DNA from: Inia geoffrensis
Lineage: Eukaryota > Chordata > Mammalia > Artiodactyla > Iniidae
Reading direction: 5' to 3'
Length of the DNA stretch: 64,000 nucleotides
Assembly: GCA_036417435.1 (NCBI GenBank)
Contig: CM070907.1
Coordinates: 60,372,001-60,436,000, forward strand
Shown here piece by piece: positions 10,641-20,529 of the stretch. The notes below the pieces were generated by a model. It did not search any database. It was not told the origin of the DNA and saw only the letters and a program-made list of their open reading frames with translations. A program made the translations under genes and the position numbers. Position 1 is the stretch's first letter. Each line of letters starts with the position of its first letter.

Positions 10641-11619
10641 TTAAATAATTGCTGAATAATATTCTGCTAGCACAGTGGAATTAATCATTTGTCATCACCT
10701 TGCAATTGAATAGAAACCAAGTTTCTAAACTTGCAAACGTTCTTTTCATAGTTAACAGGACTCTCTGCTGTTATTTCTTGCGGTGTTTTCTTAAGACAGG
10801 TTTTATTCAGAAGAAAGTGACTTAGGGATAGCATTGAAAGCTGTCTGCCATGGCTCAGTATCTTTTTTTTTTCCCCAAATTCTTTTCTGAAAAGATCGCA
10901 GTACTTTTGATTTGGGCAAACGCTGATTAGACTTTAAAATCTTTTGCATAACACTGGGTTTCAACTTTCTCACATGTGGATACTCTTACAATCTATCTTA
11001 CCTGCCTGAACAGAGGCAGCTCTCTCTCCTCTGCAACATAACCAGTAGGCAACATCTCGTATTGTCTGGGTGTTGGTCTCTCCGGACATTTTCACCGGCA
11101 AGGCTGCAGAACTGAAGGGCTCACTTTTTTCCTTCCAGCGGCTCACTTCCCACCCGGTCTTTCCTCCTCTGCCCTTCAATGATCCTGATACGCCATGAGT
11201 CCTTTCTGCCACTTCATGGCTGGTTAAAACATTTCTGATTTTCCCCCAATCTCCCTCTGATGAACGGATCAGACTCCAGGGCCCCTTCAGATTCCATTCA
11301 TCAAACCTGCTATCCAGGGAAGAGTCTCCTTGGGAAACTTCACACCTTCACTCTGCCCTTTAACGGACAGAATGTGGGTATAAGGGTGTGAGGAAGCACA
11401 GGGAGGCAGAAACCAACGGGGGGGGGGGGCAGAGTGGAACAGAATGACAGAGGGTAGAGAGAGTGTACAGCTTGTGAGGGAAAGGGCAAGCACCAGGCGA
11501 ATAGATGGACCAACAAAGAGCATGGGACTTACAGTCCTAATAGCATCCATGTGTAGAAAACATTTATATAGGTATATAAAGTATATATACCTGCAGAACC
11601 AATCAAGCACTGGCCTGGG
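10641..11619. other. No gene recognised; contains a 12-bp poly-G run
   Basis: Unique DNA about 1 kb downstream of the FAM181B 3' end. G12 at 11418-11429. No named repeat; short ORFs only. Confidence 0.4.
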
Positions 11620-11800
11620 GGTGGGGTGCTCAAGGCATGTTATGTATTTTCCCTCTGAACTACCCAACAAGCTGTGAAGAAGTGAAAAGTGGAGGAAATA
11701 TCGTCGTCCCCACCCTCTCAGATAAGGAAACTTAGATGCAAAGATGTTATAACTTGCCCAGTCTCCCCCCTCCCAAAGTGGCTGAAGAATGGGAAAAGGA
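11620..11800 (+). repeat. MIR fragment
   Basis: 'ctctcagataaggaaactta' and 'gttataacttgcccagtc' resemble the MIR core in order. Confidence 0.5.
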
Positions 11801-12153
11801 GAGAAATGGACCCCAGGTTTGCTAAATTTAAGCCTCCTACATCAGAAATCTGCAAGAAAAGGCCACAGGAAAAAAATAGAGCAATGAGAGGCCAGAGAAA
11901 GAAAAGTGAACAAGGGCACTGATAAGAGTGGGAAAGTTAAAGAGATGGAAGAAAGAATGGAGCTTGAAGAAACCTAGGAGGAAAAGTGACAGAGACCCGG
12001 GACCAGCACAGGGGAGGTCGGCAGTGCCCACTGGCCTCACGTCCTCAATAACACTCTCACCTGACAAGGCAGAGACCACACAGGAAACCGTCCTCTAAGA
12101 AAACACCCAAATCAATAACAACATACCTCTGCTGCATTCTTTTCAATACAGGC

Positions 12154-12159
12154 TTTAAT
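12154..12159 (-). promoter_or_regulatory. Distal polyadenylation signal ATTAAA for FAM181B (candidate)
   Basis: The common ATTAAA variant on the minus strand, about 425 nt past the stop. A GT-rich region (gtatgttgttattgatttgg) lies some 30 nt beyond. The hexamer, spacing and downstream element together look like a real cleavage site. Confidence 0.5.
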
Positions 12160-12453
12160 TCATAACGCACTCTAAGGGGAGGGGAGGGGAGGGCCCAGGG
12201 CACTGTTTGGAGGGGGCAAGCACACTAAATACACTGACCTTTTGATGAAAAGTTGGAGAAGGAACAGGTGGCTACAGAAACCACCTCCTGCCCCTTTCGA
12301 CATCCCCACCCCATTACCCAAATCCCGTCTTGATTTCTTGGCTTGTCTGATCCGGTAAGAACCTTCCAACGGCTTTTTAAAAAAAAAAAAAAAACACGAG
12401 GCTGTGATTAAAACAACCCCCAACTTCTCTTCATCTCTTTTTCTTAAGTTTCT

Positions 12454-12459
12454 TTTATT
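12454..12459 (-). promoter_or_regulatory. Proximal polyadenylation signal AATAAA for FAM181B (candidate)
   Basis: A canonical AATAAA on the minus strand, about 125 nt past the stop codon. A G/T-rich stretch (ttgggggttgtttt) follows some 30 nt downstream in transcript sense, as expected of a downstream element. Use would give a very short 3'UTR. Confidence 0.45.
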
Positions 12460-12584
12460 AACTGAATTTTTAAAATCCCGTTTCAACTCCACGTGCATTT
12501 GCCCATCGTTCTCTAGGCTTGGGAGAGACCCAGAGGCGGCCGCCTCCACAGCAGTCTCCAGTGGGGGAGAAGGGTAACGCGCAG

Positions 12585-13871
12585 TCAGTCCCGGTGCGCC
12601 CCCTCCTCCCCGGGCGCCCCTTCCCAAATCCCGTCCGGTCTCCAAAGGCTGGCGTACGCAGTACGGCTGTAGCCCGCGCTGTAGTCGTAGGACACCTGCG
12701 GGGGCGGGGGCGGGGGCGGCGGGGGCAGAGCGCAGTCTGAGAAGAAGTGGGTGAAAGAGGCCAAAAGGCCGGGCCCGTCGTCCCCGCCCGGAGAGTCCGC
12801 GGCGGCTGGGTACAGGGGGCGCAAGGGCTCGTTCAAGGTCAAGCCACCGCGGGGGGCAGCCAGGGGTGACTTCTTGGTCGTGGGGCCGCCCGGGGCGCTC
12901 CAGGGCTCGGGGTACAGTAGGCCCCCCCCCATCGCGGGTGGCGGCTCAAAGAGGCCGGTCTCCAGCTCCGGGGGTCCCCTTAGGACGGCGGCTCCGGTGA
13001 GGAGCACATCGAGAGGCTCCGCGGCGAGCAAGACGCCCGCCTCGGTGCCGGCGCCGTAGTCGGGCCCCAGCAGCTCGAAGAACTCCGCGGCCTCGGCGCC
13101 CTTCTCCAGGTCGCCCAAGCTCACGCCGGGCCCCGACGGGCCGCACCCGCCGCCGCCCGCCCGGGACGGCTCGGTGAAGAAGGACGGGGGCAGGTTGCGG
13201 GCCCGCAGCGGGACCTTCCTGGCGCCGGGGACGGCCGGACCCCCTGCGGGGCCGGCCGCGTCCCCTCCCACGCCCCCAGCGCCCGCTCCCACGAGCCCGG
13301 CCGCGGGCGCCGCCTCCGCAACCCCTGCAGGATCTGCGGCCCCAGGGACGTGGCTCAGCGAGTCGAAGAGCGCGGCCAGGCTCTGGCTTTGCAGGCTGGC
13401 GGCCGCCGCGGCCTGCGACGCCTCCCGCCGGGGGGCCGCCTTGCCGTGGGCCTGGACCGGGACCGTCTGGGCGCTGGCAGCGGCTAGCGGCCGCTTGGCT
13501 GGCGTGTCGGCGGCGCCCGGGGAGGGCGGGCCCGGGGGCGCGGCGCCCATGAGGCCGCTGCAGCGCTTGATCTGCTTCTGAAGGTACTTGCGGTGGTTCA
13601 CCTTCCGCTTCGACTTGCCGGGCTTGTCCAACGCCAGCTTGATGTTGCTGGACGCCGAGTCGATAAAGCTGAGCAGGTCGCGGGTGGCCTCGCGCACGTC
13701 CCCGCCCTCGGCGCCCGCCAGCAGCGCGCCCGCCGGTGTCCCGGTCTCCTCGTCCTCAAAACAGCAACCCTTGTCCAGGGCTCCGAAGGCGCTTCCCAGC
13801 CCGTCAGGGGAGCCCCCGAAGCCGAAGGGGACGAAGGGGTGCGTGCTGAGGAGCGCCGCCTGGACTGCCAT
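12585..13871 (-). CDS. FAM181B: FAM181B, complete single-exon coding region (428 aa)
   Basis: I recognise the protein as FAM181B; the human protein is about the same length. The start MAVQAALLSTHPFVPFGFGG and the end GAPGEEGAHRD are both family-typical, so it is full length and undisrupted. Residues 62-105 form the conserved basic core (ATRDLLSFIDSASSNIKLAL, then a KSKRK stretch and NHRKYLQKQIKRC). Residues 227-232 are LPPSFF, resembling the YAP LPDSFF omega-loop; FAM181A/B are reported TEAD-binding proteins, so a nuclear role with TEAD factors is the best functional guess. The rest is low-complexity Ala/Gly/Pro, with nine prolines at 383-391 and a Tyr-rich C-terminal tail. The ATG at 13869-13871 has G at -3 and G at +4, a strong context. 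The stop is TGA. No enzymatic domain, signal peptide or membrane segment is visible. Very high GC and CpG, unlike the flanks. Large ORFs on the opposite strand are shadows of this GC-rich exon. Confidence 0.96.
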   Translation of the reverse strand: MAVQAALLSTHPFVPFGFGGSPDGLGSAFGALDKGCCFEDEETGTPAGALLAGAEGGDVREATRDLLSFIDSASSNIKLALDKPGKSKRKVNHRKYLQKQIKRCSGLMGAAPPGPPSPGAADTPAKRPLAAASAQTVPVQAHGKAAPRREASQAAAAASLQSQSLAALFDSLSHVPGAADPAGVAEAAPAAGLVGAGAGGVGGDAAGPAGGPAVPGARKVPLRARNLPPSFFTEPSRAGGGGCGPSGPGVSLGDLEKGAEAAEFFELLGPDYGAGTEAGVLLAAEPLDVLLTGAAVLRGPPELETGLFEPPPAMGGGLLYPEPWSAPGGPTTKKSPLAAPRGGLTLNEPLRPLYPAAADSPGGDDGPGLLASFTHFFSDCALPPPPPPPPPQVSYDYSAGYSRTAYASLWRPDGIWEGAPGEEGAHRD

Positions 13872-14110
13872 CGCCGCGGCTCCCGGGCGGCCCGCAGCAC
13901 CGCCCGTGCGCCCCTGGCCGCTTCCCGCCCGCCGCCCAGGCCCGGCTCCCGCCCTGGCGCGGTGCGCGCGACACAGCTTCCTCGCTTGGGGCCGGGCTCG
14001 CTGCTCGGCCTCCCGGGGGAGCTCATTAGGTCTTGTAAGCGAGGGGCGGAGGGAGGGAGCGCGCGGCGACCGCCCCGGTGGCGAAGGGGAGGGGCTTACT
14101 TAGCTGGGCT
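13872..14110 (-). promoter_or_regulatory. FAM181B 5' flank: CpG-island promoter region
   Basis: GC-rich, CpG-dense DNA directly upstream of the FAM181B start. It contains an Sp1-type GC box (ggggcgg at 14043-14049) and further C/G-rich runs (14088-14094 and 14114-14132). I see no TATA box at a sensible distance, so a dispersed CpG-island promoter is likely. The transcription start cannot be placed from sequence alone. An ATG at 14024-14026 opens an upstream reading frame if transcription starts to its right. Confidence 0.6.
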
Positions 14111-14359
14111 AAGCCGGGGGTGGGGGTGAGGGGGTCGCTTTTCTAGTTTTCTGGGCTTTCTCAAGCTCATCGCCTTAACCCCTTAGTTTCCCTTCGCCCC
14201 GCGCATTTCTCTTGGCTAGCTCCAACCGCAAGACGTGAGGATGGGATGGCGCGTCCTCAAACTCCAGCTCCGGTACAACCACGCCCTGGCGCTGAGCACT
14301 CTCCATGAGGCTGAGAAGGCAAGAGTCCAGACCCGTAGGTTTCAGTCCCAGCTCTGGTA

Positions 14360-14560
14360 ACAATAGTAGCCATCAGCTACGGGGAGCTTGCTTATGCCAG
14401 GCACTGTCCATGCATTTCCTCATTTAACCTTTGAACAATAGTCTATAAAGTACGTATCAGTATTATTATCACCATCTAACAAATGAGGAAACTGAGCCTT
14501 AGAGAGTTTCAGTGAGTTGGCCAAAGCTATATCCAGTCCAGGCTGACTCCAAAGCCATTC
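14360..14560 (+). repeat. MIR fragment
   Basis: 'tatgccaggcactgtccatg', 'tcctcatttaacctttgaac', 'aaatgaggaaactgagcctt' and 'gttggccaaagctat' in MIR order. First repeat upstream of FAM181B. Confidence 0.8.
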
Positions 14561-15034
14561 CTAAGCCCTTGACAAAACATGTTCTCTCTCGGCTTCCTCA
14601 CCTATCAGATAGGAGAAGGAAACTAGTGTCTCTTCAAGCTTAGCCCTGGTCCTAAGATTCTAACTCGAGTTCCTGCAGGACTGTCAGCTCTGATGCTCTT
14701 TCTTCTACCTGTTAATTGTTTATAGCAAACTGAGGCCAGCACTTGACCCATCTTTTATTAGCAGTAGACAGCAGGAGGCAAGGAAGTCACTCCCACTAAG
14801 CTAGCTGGTGCTTTAGAGAAACAGCCCTGTGTGTGTATAAAGCTCTCAGCCTCTTAGGACAAAATATGGACTGGAACCTCTCCCCTAACTGTCATGCCAT
14901 TTAAGTTGCCCTTTTGGAACTTCTGTTGCATTTCAAGAATCACCTTGCAGTTCATTTAGACCCACTTTCACCTGGGCAAGCTTCTTTGGATAGAGGACAT
15001 GAGTAGTTTGGCAGAGCATGAAAGATGATTCCGA

Positions 15035-15250
15035 AAAGACGGGTTCTGGTCTTAGCCTCACCACTCAATAGCTCTGTGACAGGCTGAAATCCTTGCTCTG
15101 ATGGGTACAGAGCTTCGGGCAAACCAGCTGACCTCTCTCTGCCTTAGCTTACTCATGATAAATGCGAGTAAGGTTGCCCACCTCACAGGGCACTTGTGAT
15201 CTTTAAAGGAAACATACTGTGGAAAATCCTTATCTATTGACTGTTCTATA
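15035..15250 (+). repeat. MIR-like fragment
   Basis: Weak MIR3-like order: 'ggttctggtcttagcctcac', 'aatagctctgtgac', 'tctctgccttagctta'. Low similarity. Confidence 0.35.
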
Positions 15251-15460
15251 GCCTGTGATGAGTATTTGCCCTTTTCTCTAAAACACAAAAAAGGTGACAA
15301 TGTTTCCTTACATGAACATCTAATATGTGATAGAACACCTCAGTCAGAGGGTGTTCATGAGGATTAAGTGAGGTAACATGCATGAAGATGCTGTGTGTGT
15401 GATATAAAGTGTTCTCTAAGTTATTATAGTTTAGGTGCAGAGTCTACCCGGGGCACCATC

Positions 15461-15466
<6 letters not shown>

Positions 15467-15496
<30 letters not shown>

Positions 15497-15563
15497 TTTT
15501 TTTTGGTGCCGTGTGCAGTGGAAGCCAGAGTCTTAACCACTGGACTGCCAGGGAAGTCCCTAG
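15467..15563 (-). mobile_element. Short tRNA-derived SINE with (CTTT)n tail
   Basis: Head-only SINE in reverse ('taaccactggactgccaggg'), with its tail expanded to a CTTT microsatellite (15462-15496). Perfect target duplication accatctctttc at 15455-15466 and 15564-15575. Confidence 0.88.
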
Positions 15564-15575
15564 ACCATCTCTTTC

Positions 15576-16194
15576 AAAACTCTTTTCTTTAGGCCTCATT
15601 TTTCAGGATGTAGCAAAACCATTTTTGAGCACCCTGAAGGTACAGCCTTACCAAAAGGAAAGGGCCAGATGAACACTTTTCATTTGGGAGATGAAGTACT
15701 TTTCCCAAGCCAACATGCTGAAACAAACTTTTTTTTAACTCAAGTTGGCTCAATTATAATGTACCTTTCGTTTGAGTAACACACAAGATTTTGTCCTCCA
15801 TGACTGGACTGTTTTTTTATTGTTGGTGACCTTGCACTCAGAAAATTGTGTGGGCTTGTCACTGAGTTGTGTTTCTCCCCCCTTGGATGTGGATGTCAGC
15901 ACTTCCCTTTCCCTTTCGGCAGGACCATTCCATTGACCTCTGCGTCTGGCAGCCAAGAGCACTAACTCTTTTTTTTTACTTTCTTTCAACTGAGCAGCTC
16001 TTACAAATCCCGAGATTGCAGAGGACAATATATTTAATTGACATCTTTAGTCTGAAAAATCTCTCGTAATCCCCACAGAGTTAGCTAAGCCCTCACGTAA
16101 TCATATTCAAAATAAATAGAATATGAAAATATTAATATGTAAAAGTCTGTTTCCAGATCATTGGAGTTCTGAGCATCAAAATTGATTTGGCATT
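15576..16194. other. No gene or named repeat recognised
   Basis: Unique AT-rich DNA with only short ORFs. Confidence 0.35.
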
Positions 16195-16460
16195 AGATGA
16201 GGACAGTTCAAATTCTGGCCTCTGCCACTTGCTAGGTGAATGCCCTTGGACAAGTCAGTCTGTCTTCCTAAAGCTCAGTTTCCTCATCTGAAAAATGGAA
16301 GTGGTCCTAACTGTTCTCAGAGTCTTTGTGAGGTATCCTAAAAGGCAAATAGTATCCCTGAATCTTGCTTGTTTTATGTGCTCAATGGAGATCATCTCAG
16401 CTCCTCAGGGTTGTTGTGAGATGCTATATATGAAAGTTCCTGACACAAAAAAGCAGCTCA
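16195..16460 (+). repeat. MIR fragment
   Basis: 'gcccttggacaagtcagtct', 'agctcagtttcctcatctga' and 'gggttgttgtgagatg' are typical MIR segments. Confidence 0.75.
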
Positions 16461-16579
16461 ACAAATGCCCATGTTTTTGATTCTTTAGGCTCCACCTACT
16501 TCTTACCAACATATCACCCTATAAAATCAGCATCATTTGTTAAGAGAGCAGCTATACTTGCAGGTTATAGAAATAGAAA

Positions 16580-16810
16580 AAGGCAGTGTAATATCATAGA
16601 GAGAGTGCTAAAATTAGAACCAGAGATTGAGACTGGAGTCCAATATACCCTCTCATTATCCAGCTGACTATAAAAATTCACTTAACCTCCTGTACCTCAA
16701 TATTCCCATCTATAAAATGAGAATAATCATGTGAATCAGTTTGATGAGGCTATTGTGAAAATCAGTGAGATAATGGAAGTTCTTTGTCAACCATAAAGCT
16801 CTGTAAACAA
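16580..16810 (+). repeat. MIR fragment
   Basis: 'aattcacttaacctcctgta', 'cccatctataaaatgagaat', 'tgaggctattgtgaaaatca' in MIR order. Confidence 0.7.
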
Positions 16811-16879
16811 ATATAAGATATTCACGGCTTAGAATTTCTATAGCCTGATTCACAAAATTGATCCTTATGCATAAAATAT

Positions 16880-17290
16880 CCATCCAATCACTTATTCATT
16901 CAACAGAAAGATACTGACACCAACAATGTGCTCAGCACTGTGCTGGTACTGTCGATACAGAGATAAGAAGCCATGATTCCTACCCTTTCTGGTGGACAGA
17001 CAGACATGCAAACAAGCCATTGTAATATAATGTGATACTTCTTAATAGAAGTAAATTAAAGGTACAATAATTGATGGGATAAAAGACCTTCAAGTTGACC
17101 AGAGAAGCCTGCATAAACAGGTACCATTTGAGCTAAGAATTAAATGATACATTTGAGTGTGCCAAGCAAACAAGTAGTATCTCTGGGAACAGCCGGGCAG
17201 GGACATGGTCATATGAAAGCAATGGTGTCTATGGAAAACTATAGATAAGAAGGCAACAAAGAGCAACTTCTGCTTGAAAAAGCTCTATAA
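16880..17290 (-). repeat. L2 fragment
   Basis: Reverse of an L2 3' end: 'cttattcattcaacag', 'tgtgctcagcactgtgctgg', 'acagacagacatgcaaacaa', then 'accatttgagctaagaatta' and 'agcagccgggcaggg'-like downstream parts. Confidence 0.7.
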
Positions 17291-18708
17291 CTGAGACCAA
17301 AATAAATCCTTAGTGCTCGCAATGTGCAGCTAAATGGCACATGTGGACCCTACCTCAAGGTCTCAGTTGCTTTTCCCCTTTCCTTTGGGGAAGAGCTCTA
17401 TTTCGGATGGAATGAGCTTCAGCAAAGTAAGAGGCCAGCTCCTGCCAGCCCATCAGGCCCCTCCTCCTATACCCTGAGCAAGCACGCTCACTTGAGTGGT
17501 TTTGACATCAATCCATTTCACTTCCTATGGGGCCAAGGGACCTGGCTCCAGCCTGCACTCGGGCCTCTCTGCAGAGCTCCAAACTAGAGCTCTTTTGCCC
17601 CACTGATACTTAATGCTGAGCAAGTGGGATTAGTCTCCTTGGGAACCAAGCTCCCCAGGGACTCAAGGGCTGAACTTGCCCCAAACCGTTTCGGAGAATT
17701 GAGGTTTCATAGAGGTTTCATATTGTTCTTTTACACTTGGATTTCAGGACATTACATAGACAAAGGCCCACCTGAGAGCTGCCTCCTTTCTTGTGGGTAA
17801 ATATAGCAGCAGGATCAAAAGCTGACTTACTTATTTTGTTTTCCTCTTTGTAACTTTAATCATATTCCCTGCAGGACAATCTTAGTGCTCAGAGCTGTCA
17901 GGAATGCACATTCATAAAGGGAGAAATAATTATGCATCTTTTTTTACTCTCTTTCTCTCTTCCCATACCAACTGCGTGTCATTCACTATTTTTCAAACCT
18001 CAAATAAAACAAATTAATTCCTCAGTATCACCACACAATTTATAAAGTATCAATTTCATCACAAAATAATGTTGCCTTTCAAATTGTATACTCCCTAAAA
18101 TGTATCTCTTGTTTTCTTTCTCATCCTTTCCTCCATCCTTCTAGTCCATGTGACATTGACAATGGCTAGTCTGAAGGATCCAAGATGGCGTCATTCACAT
18201 GACTGCACCTGTGCTTACACATGCTGGCCTATCCAGTAGCTGGTGTAAGAGTACTCAGACTTCTTACATGGAGGCTCAGGAATCCCAGAGACAGTGTTAC
18301 AATAGGCCCCATGTGGCATCTGTCAGGCTTCTTATGATCTAGCTCCAGAATTCCCAGAGCATCATTTTTACTACATTCTATTGGTCAAACAAATCACTAA
18401 GGCCAGTTCAAGAGGAGAGAAATTAGAATCCAGCCCTCAATGGAAGAAATTGCAAATAATTTGTTTGGTATGTCTCTTAAGTCTCTTTTCATCTATATCA
18501 CCCCCCGCCTTCTGTTTTCTTTGCAATTGGTTTACTGAAGAAACAGGTCATTACCTTGTCATTTTCTCCCACATTCTGGATTTGGTTGATTGCATCCATC
18601 TCCCTGGTATCACTTAATATGTTTCTCTGGCCCCTGTGTTTCCTGAAAATGAGGAGTAGATATAGGGGCTTGGTCAGATTCATGTTTTTTTTTATGCTAT
18701 AGTGCTCA

Positions 18709-18710
<2 letters not shown>
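17291..18710. other. No gene or named repeat recognised
   Basis: About 1.4 kb of apparently unique DNA 3-5 kb upstream of FAM181B. A short GC-richer patch lies at 17420-17580. No exon supported. Confidence 0.35.

Positions 18711-18747
<37 letters not shown>
18711..18747. repeat. (CA)n microsatellite
   Basis: About 18 uninterrupted CA units; likely polymorphic. Confidence 0.97.
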
Positions 18748-18749
<2 letters not shown>

Positions 18750-19029
18750 TAAATTATATGCTATAATATTTATAATGGTTTCAAAATAACAATGCCAATA
18801 TTCTTACTAATAATATAATTACTACAAAGAATCTTATTTTTTCTCCTTTTTCCATTATTTTGTCCTCAAAACATATCCCACTAGTGATGGACAGTCCAAT
18901 TACTATGTTTTAAATTCACTTTTAAAAATACTCTCTGTGTGGTTATACCACAAATTCAATACACAGTTAGGTTTATTTGTATTACTTTGCTTTATATAAA
19001 ATTGCTTTATAAATCTTTAATTTTGTTTT

Positions 19030-19420
19030 ATATATTTTTTAAAATTTACATGATTTCAAAGTCAAAACTATATCACAAGACATATTCAAAGAGAGTTAGC
19101 TTCTATTGTGGTCCCCTCCACCCAATTTTCTCCCCCCTTCCTATAGGTAATCTTTGCTTTTGTTTTGTTTTGTTTGGGTTCAGGCTTATTCTTTGTTAGA
19201 TAATCATATTTTTATTATACATTTTCTTCTTCCTTGTTTTTTTTACTTAACAGCAATACATCTTCATTCATTTTTTTGTTTACAGTTGTGTAGTATTCCA
19301 CTGAGTGGGTCTACCATAGTTTACTAAACCAGTTCTGTTATGATTAAATTACTTGGGTTTTTCTAGACCTTTTATATTACAAATAGTGCTGTGATGAATA
19401 GCTTCAATGTAAAACCAAGG
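19030..19420 (-). repeat. Old L1 (L1M/L1ME-type) fragment
   Basis: The order 'cacttaac...catcttcattc', 'gttgtgtagtattccactga', 'ctaccatagtttactaaacc' and 'attacaaatagtgctgtgat' is that of an old L1 3' region in reverse. Family level uncertain. Confidence 0.5.
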
Positions 19421-19499
19421 TATACTAACTCCTGGTCTGGTGCTTCTTTCATAATATTGATGTAGTTATGAAAATAAGGCATACACTAATTTACATTTC

Positions 19500-19770
19500 A
19501 TTCCTTCTTTCATTTATTTAACAAACATTTATTGAACTCAGACTATGTGTCAGAAAGTGGTATGATTTTGGAGGAACATAAAGATTCATAAAGCAGAGTC
19601 CTACCTTCAAGGAATTCATGATTTGGTAGACAATGCAGACACATATTCAGCAGAATGCAAAGCCATGTAAAATAAGGTGTAAACAAATCACTGTGAGTTC
19701 AATAGAAAGAGAAATCCACTCGGATAAAGGAAATTGGCAAGGAGACATAGATAATGTGATATTTGAATAC
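19500..19770 (-). repeat. L2 fragment
   Basis: 'aacaaacatttattgaactc', 'actatgtgtcag', 'ctaccttcaaggaattcatg' and 'gtagacaatgcagacac' match reversed L2 3' DNA. Confidence 0.7.
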
Positions 19771-20216
19771 AGCAGGAAGAGCAGAATTTCCCAAAGTACA
19801 TAAAGACAAATAAACACTCGATATAGACTGCATGGAAATTTAGTTCTAATGCTTGTCCTTAGCTAAGATCTTTTCATTTTTACAAGGAGAATGTTTTAAT
19901 GTACTATTTATTTATATACATTATATATTAGTTAAAATACTGATTTTTCAAATGAGTGTGGATGGCATTTTCAGTGAGTAACGAGGATTTCTGTGTTCCT
20001 GGATATGCATAGGAAAATAGTAGGACACAACACTAACTGGGCTGGGATTATCAAATGGCAAGCCAAGAGACAATATAAACTCTGTAGTATGTCTCTTTCT
20101 TTCCATATCTCCTGAGATATTGTTGGGCTTGGTTTATGCCAAAGGAAAATAAGACCTGGAGAGAAAAGATCTGGATTTAAGGTTTGGATCTACTTTTTAA
20201 ATGCGTCTTGTTTATT

Positions 20217-20447
20217 TATTTATTTATTTATTTATTTATTATTACTTTTTTTTTGGCGGTACGCGGGCCTCTCACTGCTGTGGTCTCTCCCGTTGCAGAG
20301 CACAGGCTCCAGATGCGCAGGCTCAGCAGCCATGGCTCACGGGCCCAGCCGCTCCAAGGCATGTGGGATTCTCCCGGACCGGGGCATGAACCTGTGTCCC
20401 CTGCATCGGCAGGCGGACTCTCAACCACTGCGCCACCAGGGAAGCCC
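20217..20447 (-). mobile_element. CHR-2-like cetacean SINE with (TTTA)n tail
   Basis: Complete short-form SINE in reverse; the tail has become (TTTA)n. Target duplication gtcttgtttatt (20205-20216) and atcttgtttatt (20450-20461). Confidence 0.93.
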
Positions 20448-20529
20448 ACATCTTGTTTATTAATTTATTCTTTTCTACTTTGTTTCAGAAAGAAATATAG
20501 ACCAATTATGAGAGTACATAAAATGCGAT

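Larger units (their letters stand above)
12120..12584 (-). other. FAM181B 3' untranslated region (inferred)
   Basis: The DNA after the stop codon holds no recognisable repeat and ends with two possible polyadenylation signals. A long A-run near 12377-12394 on the plus strand becomes a U-run in the transcript. The limit at ~12120 assumes the distal signal at 12154-12159 is used. Confidence 0.5.
12527..14110. other. CpG island covering the FAM181B exon and promoter
   Basis: CpG dinucleotides are frequent from about 12530 to 14110 and scarce on both sides. The island covers the whole coding exon and the proximal upstream region. No interspersed repeat interrupts it. Such islands mark constitutive or developmental promoters. 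Edges were judged by eye. Confidence 0.85.

Noticed and set aside
13174..14129. Plus-strand ORFs of 135-178 codons opposite FAM181B
   Set aside because: GC-rich shadows of the FAM181B exon and promoter; composition explains the lack of stops.
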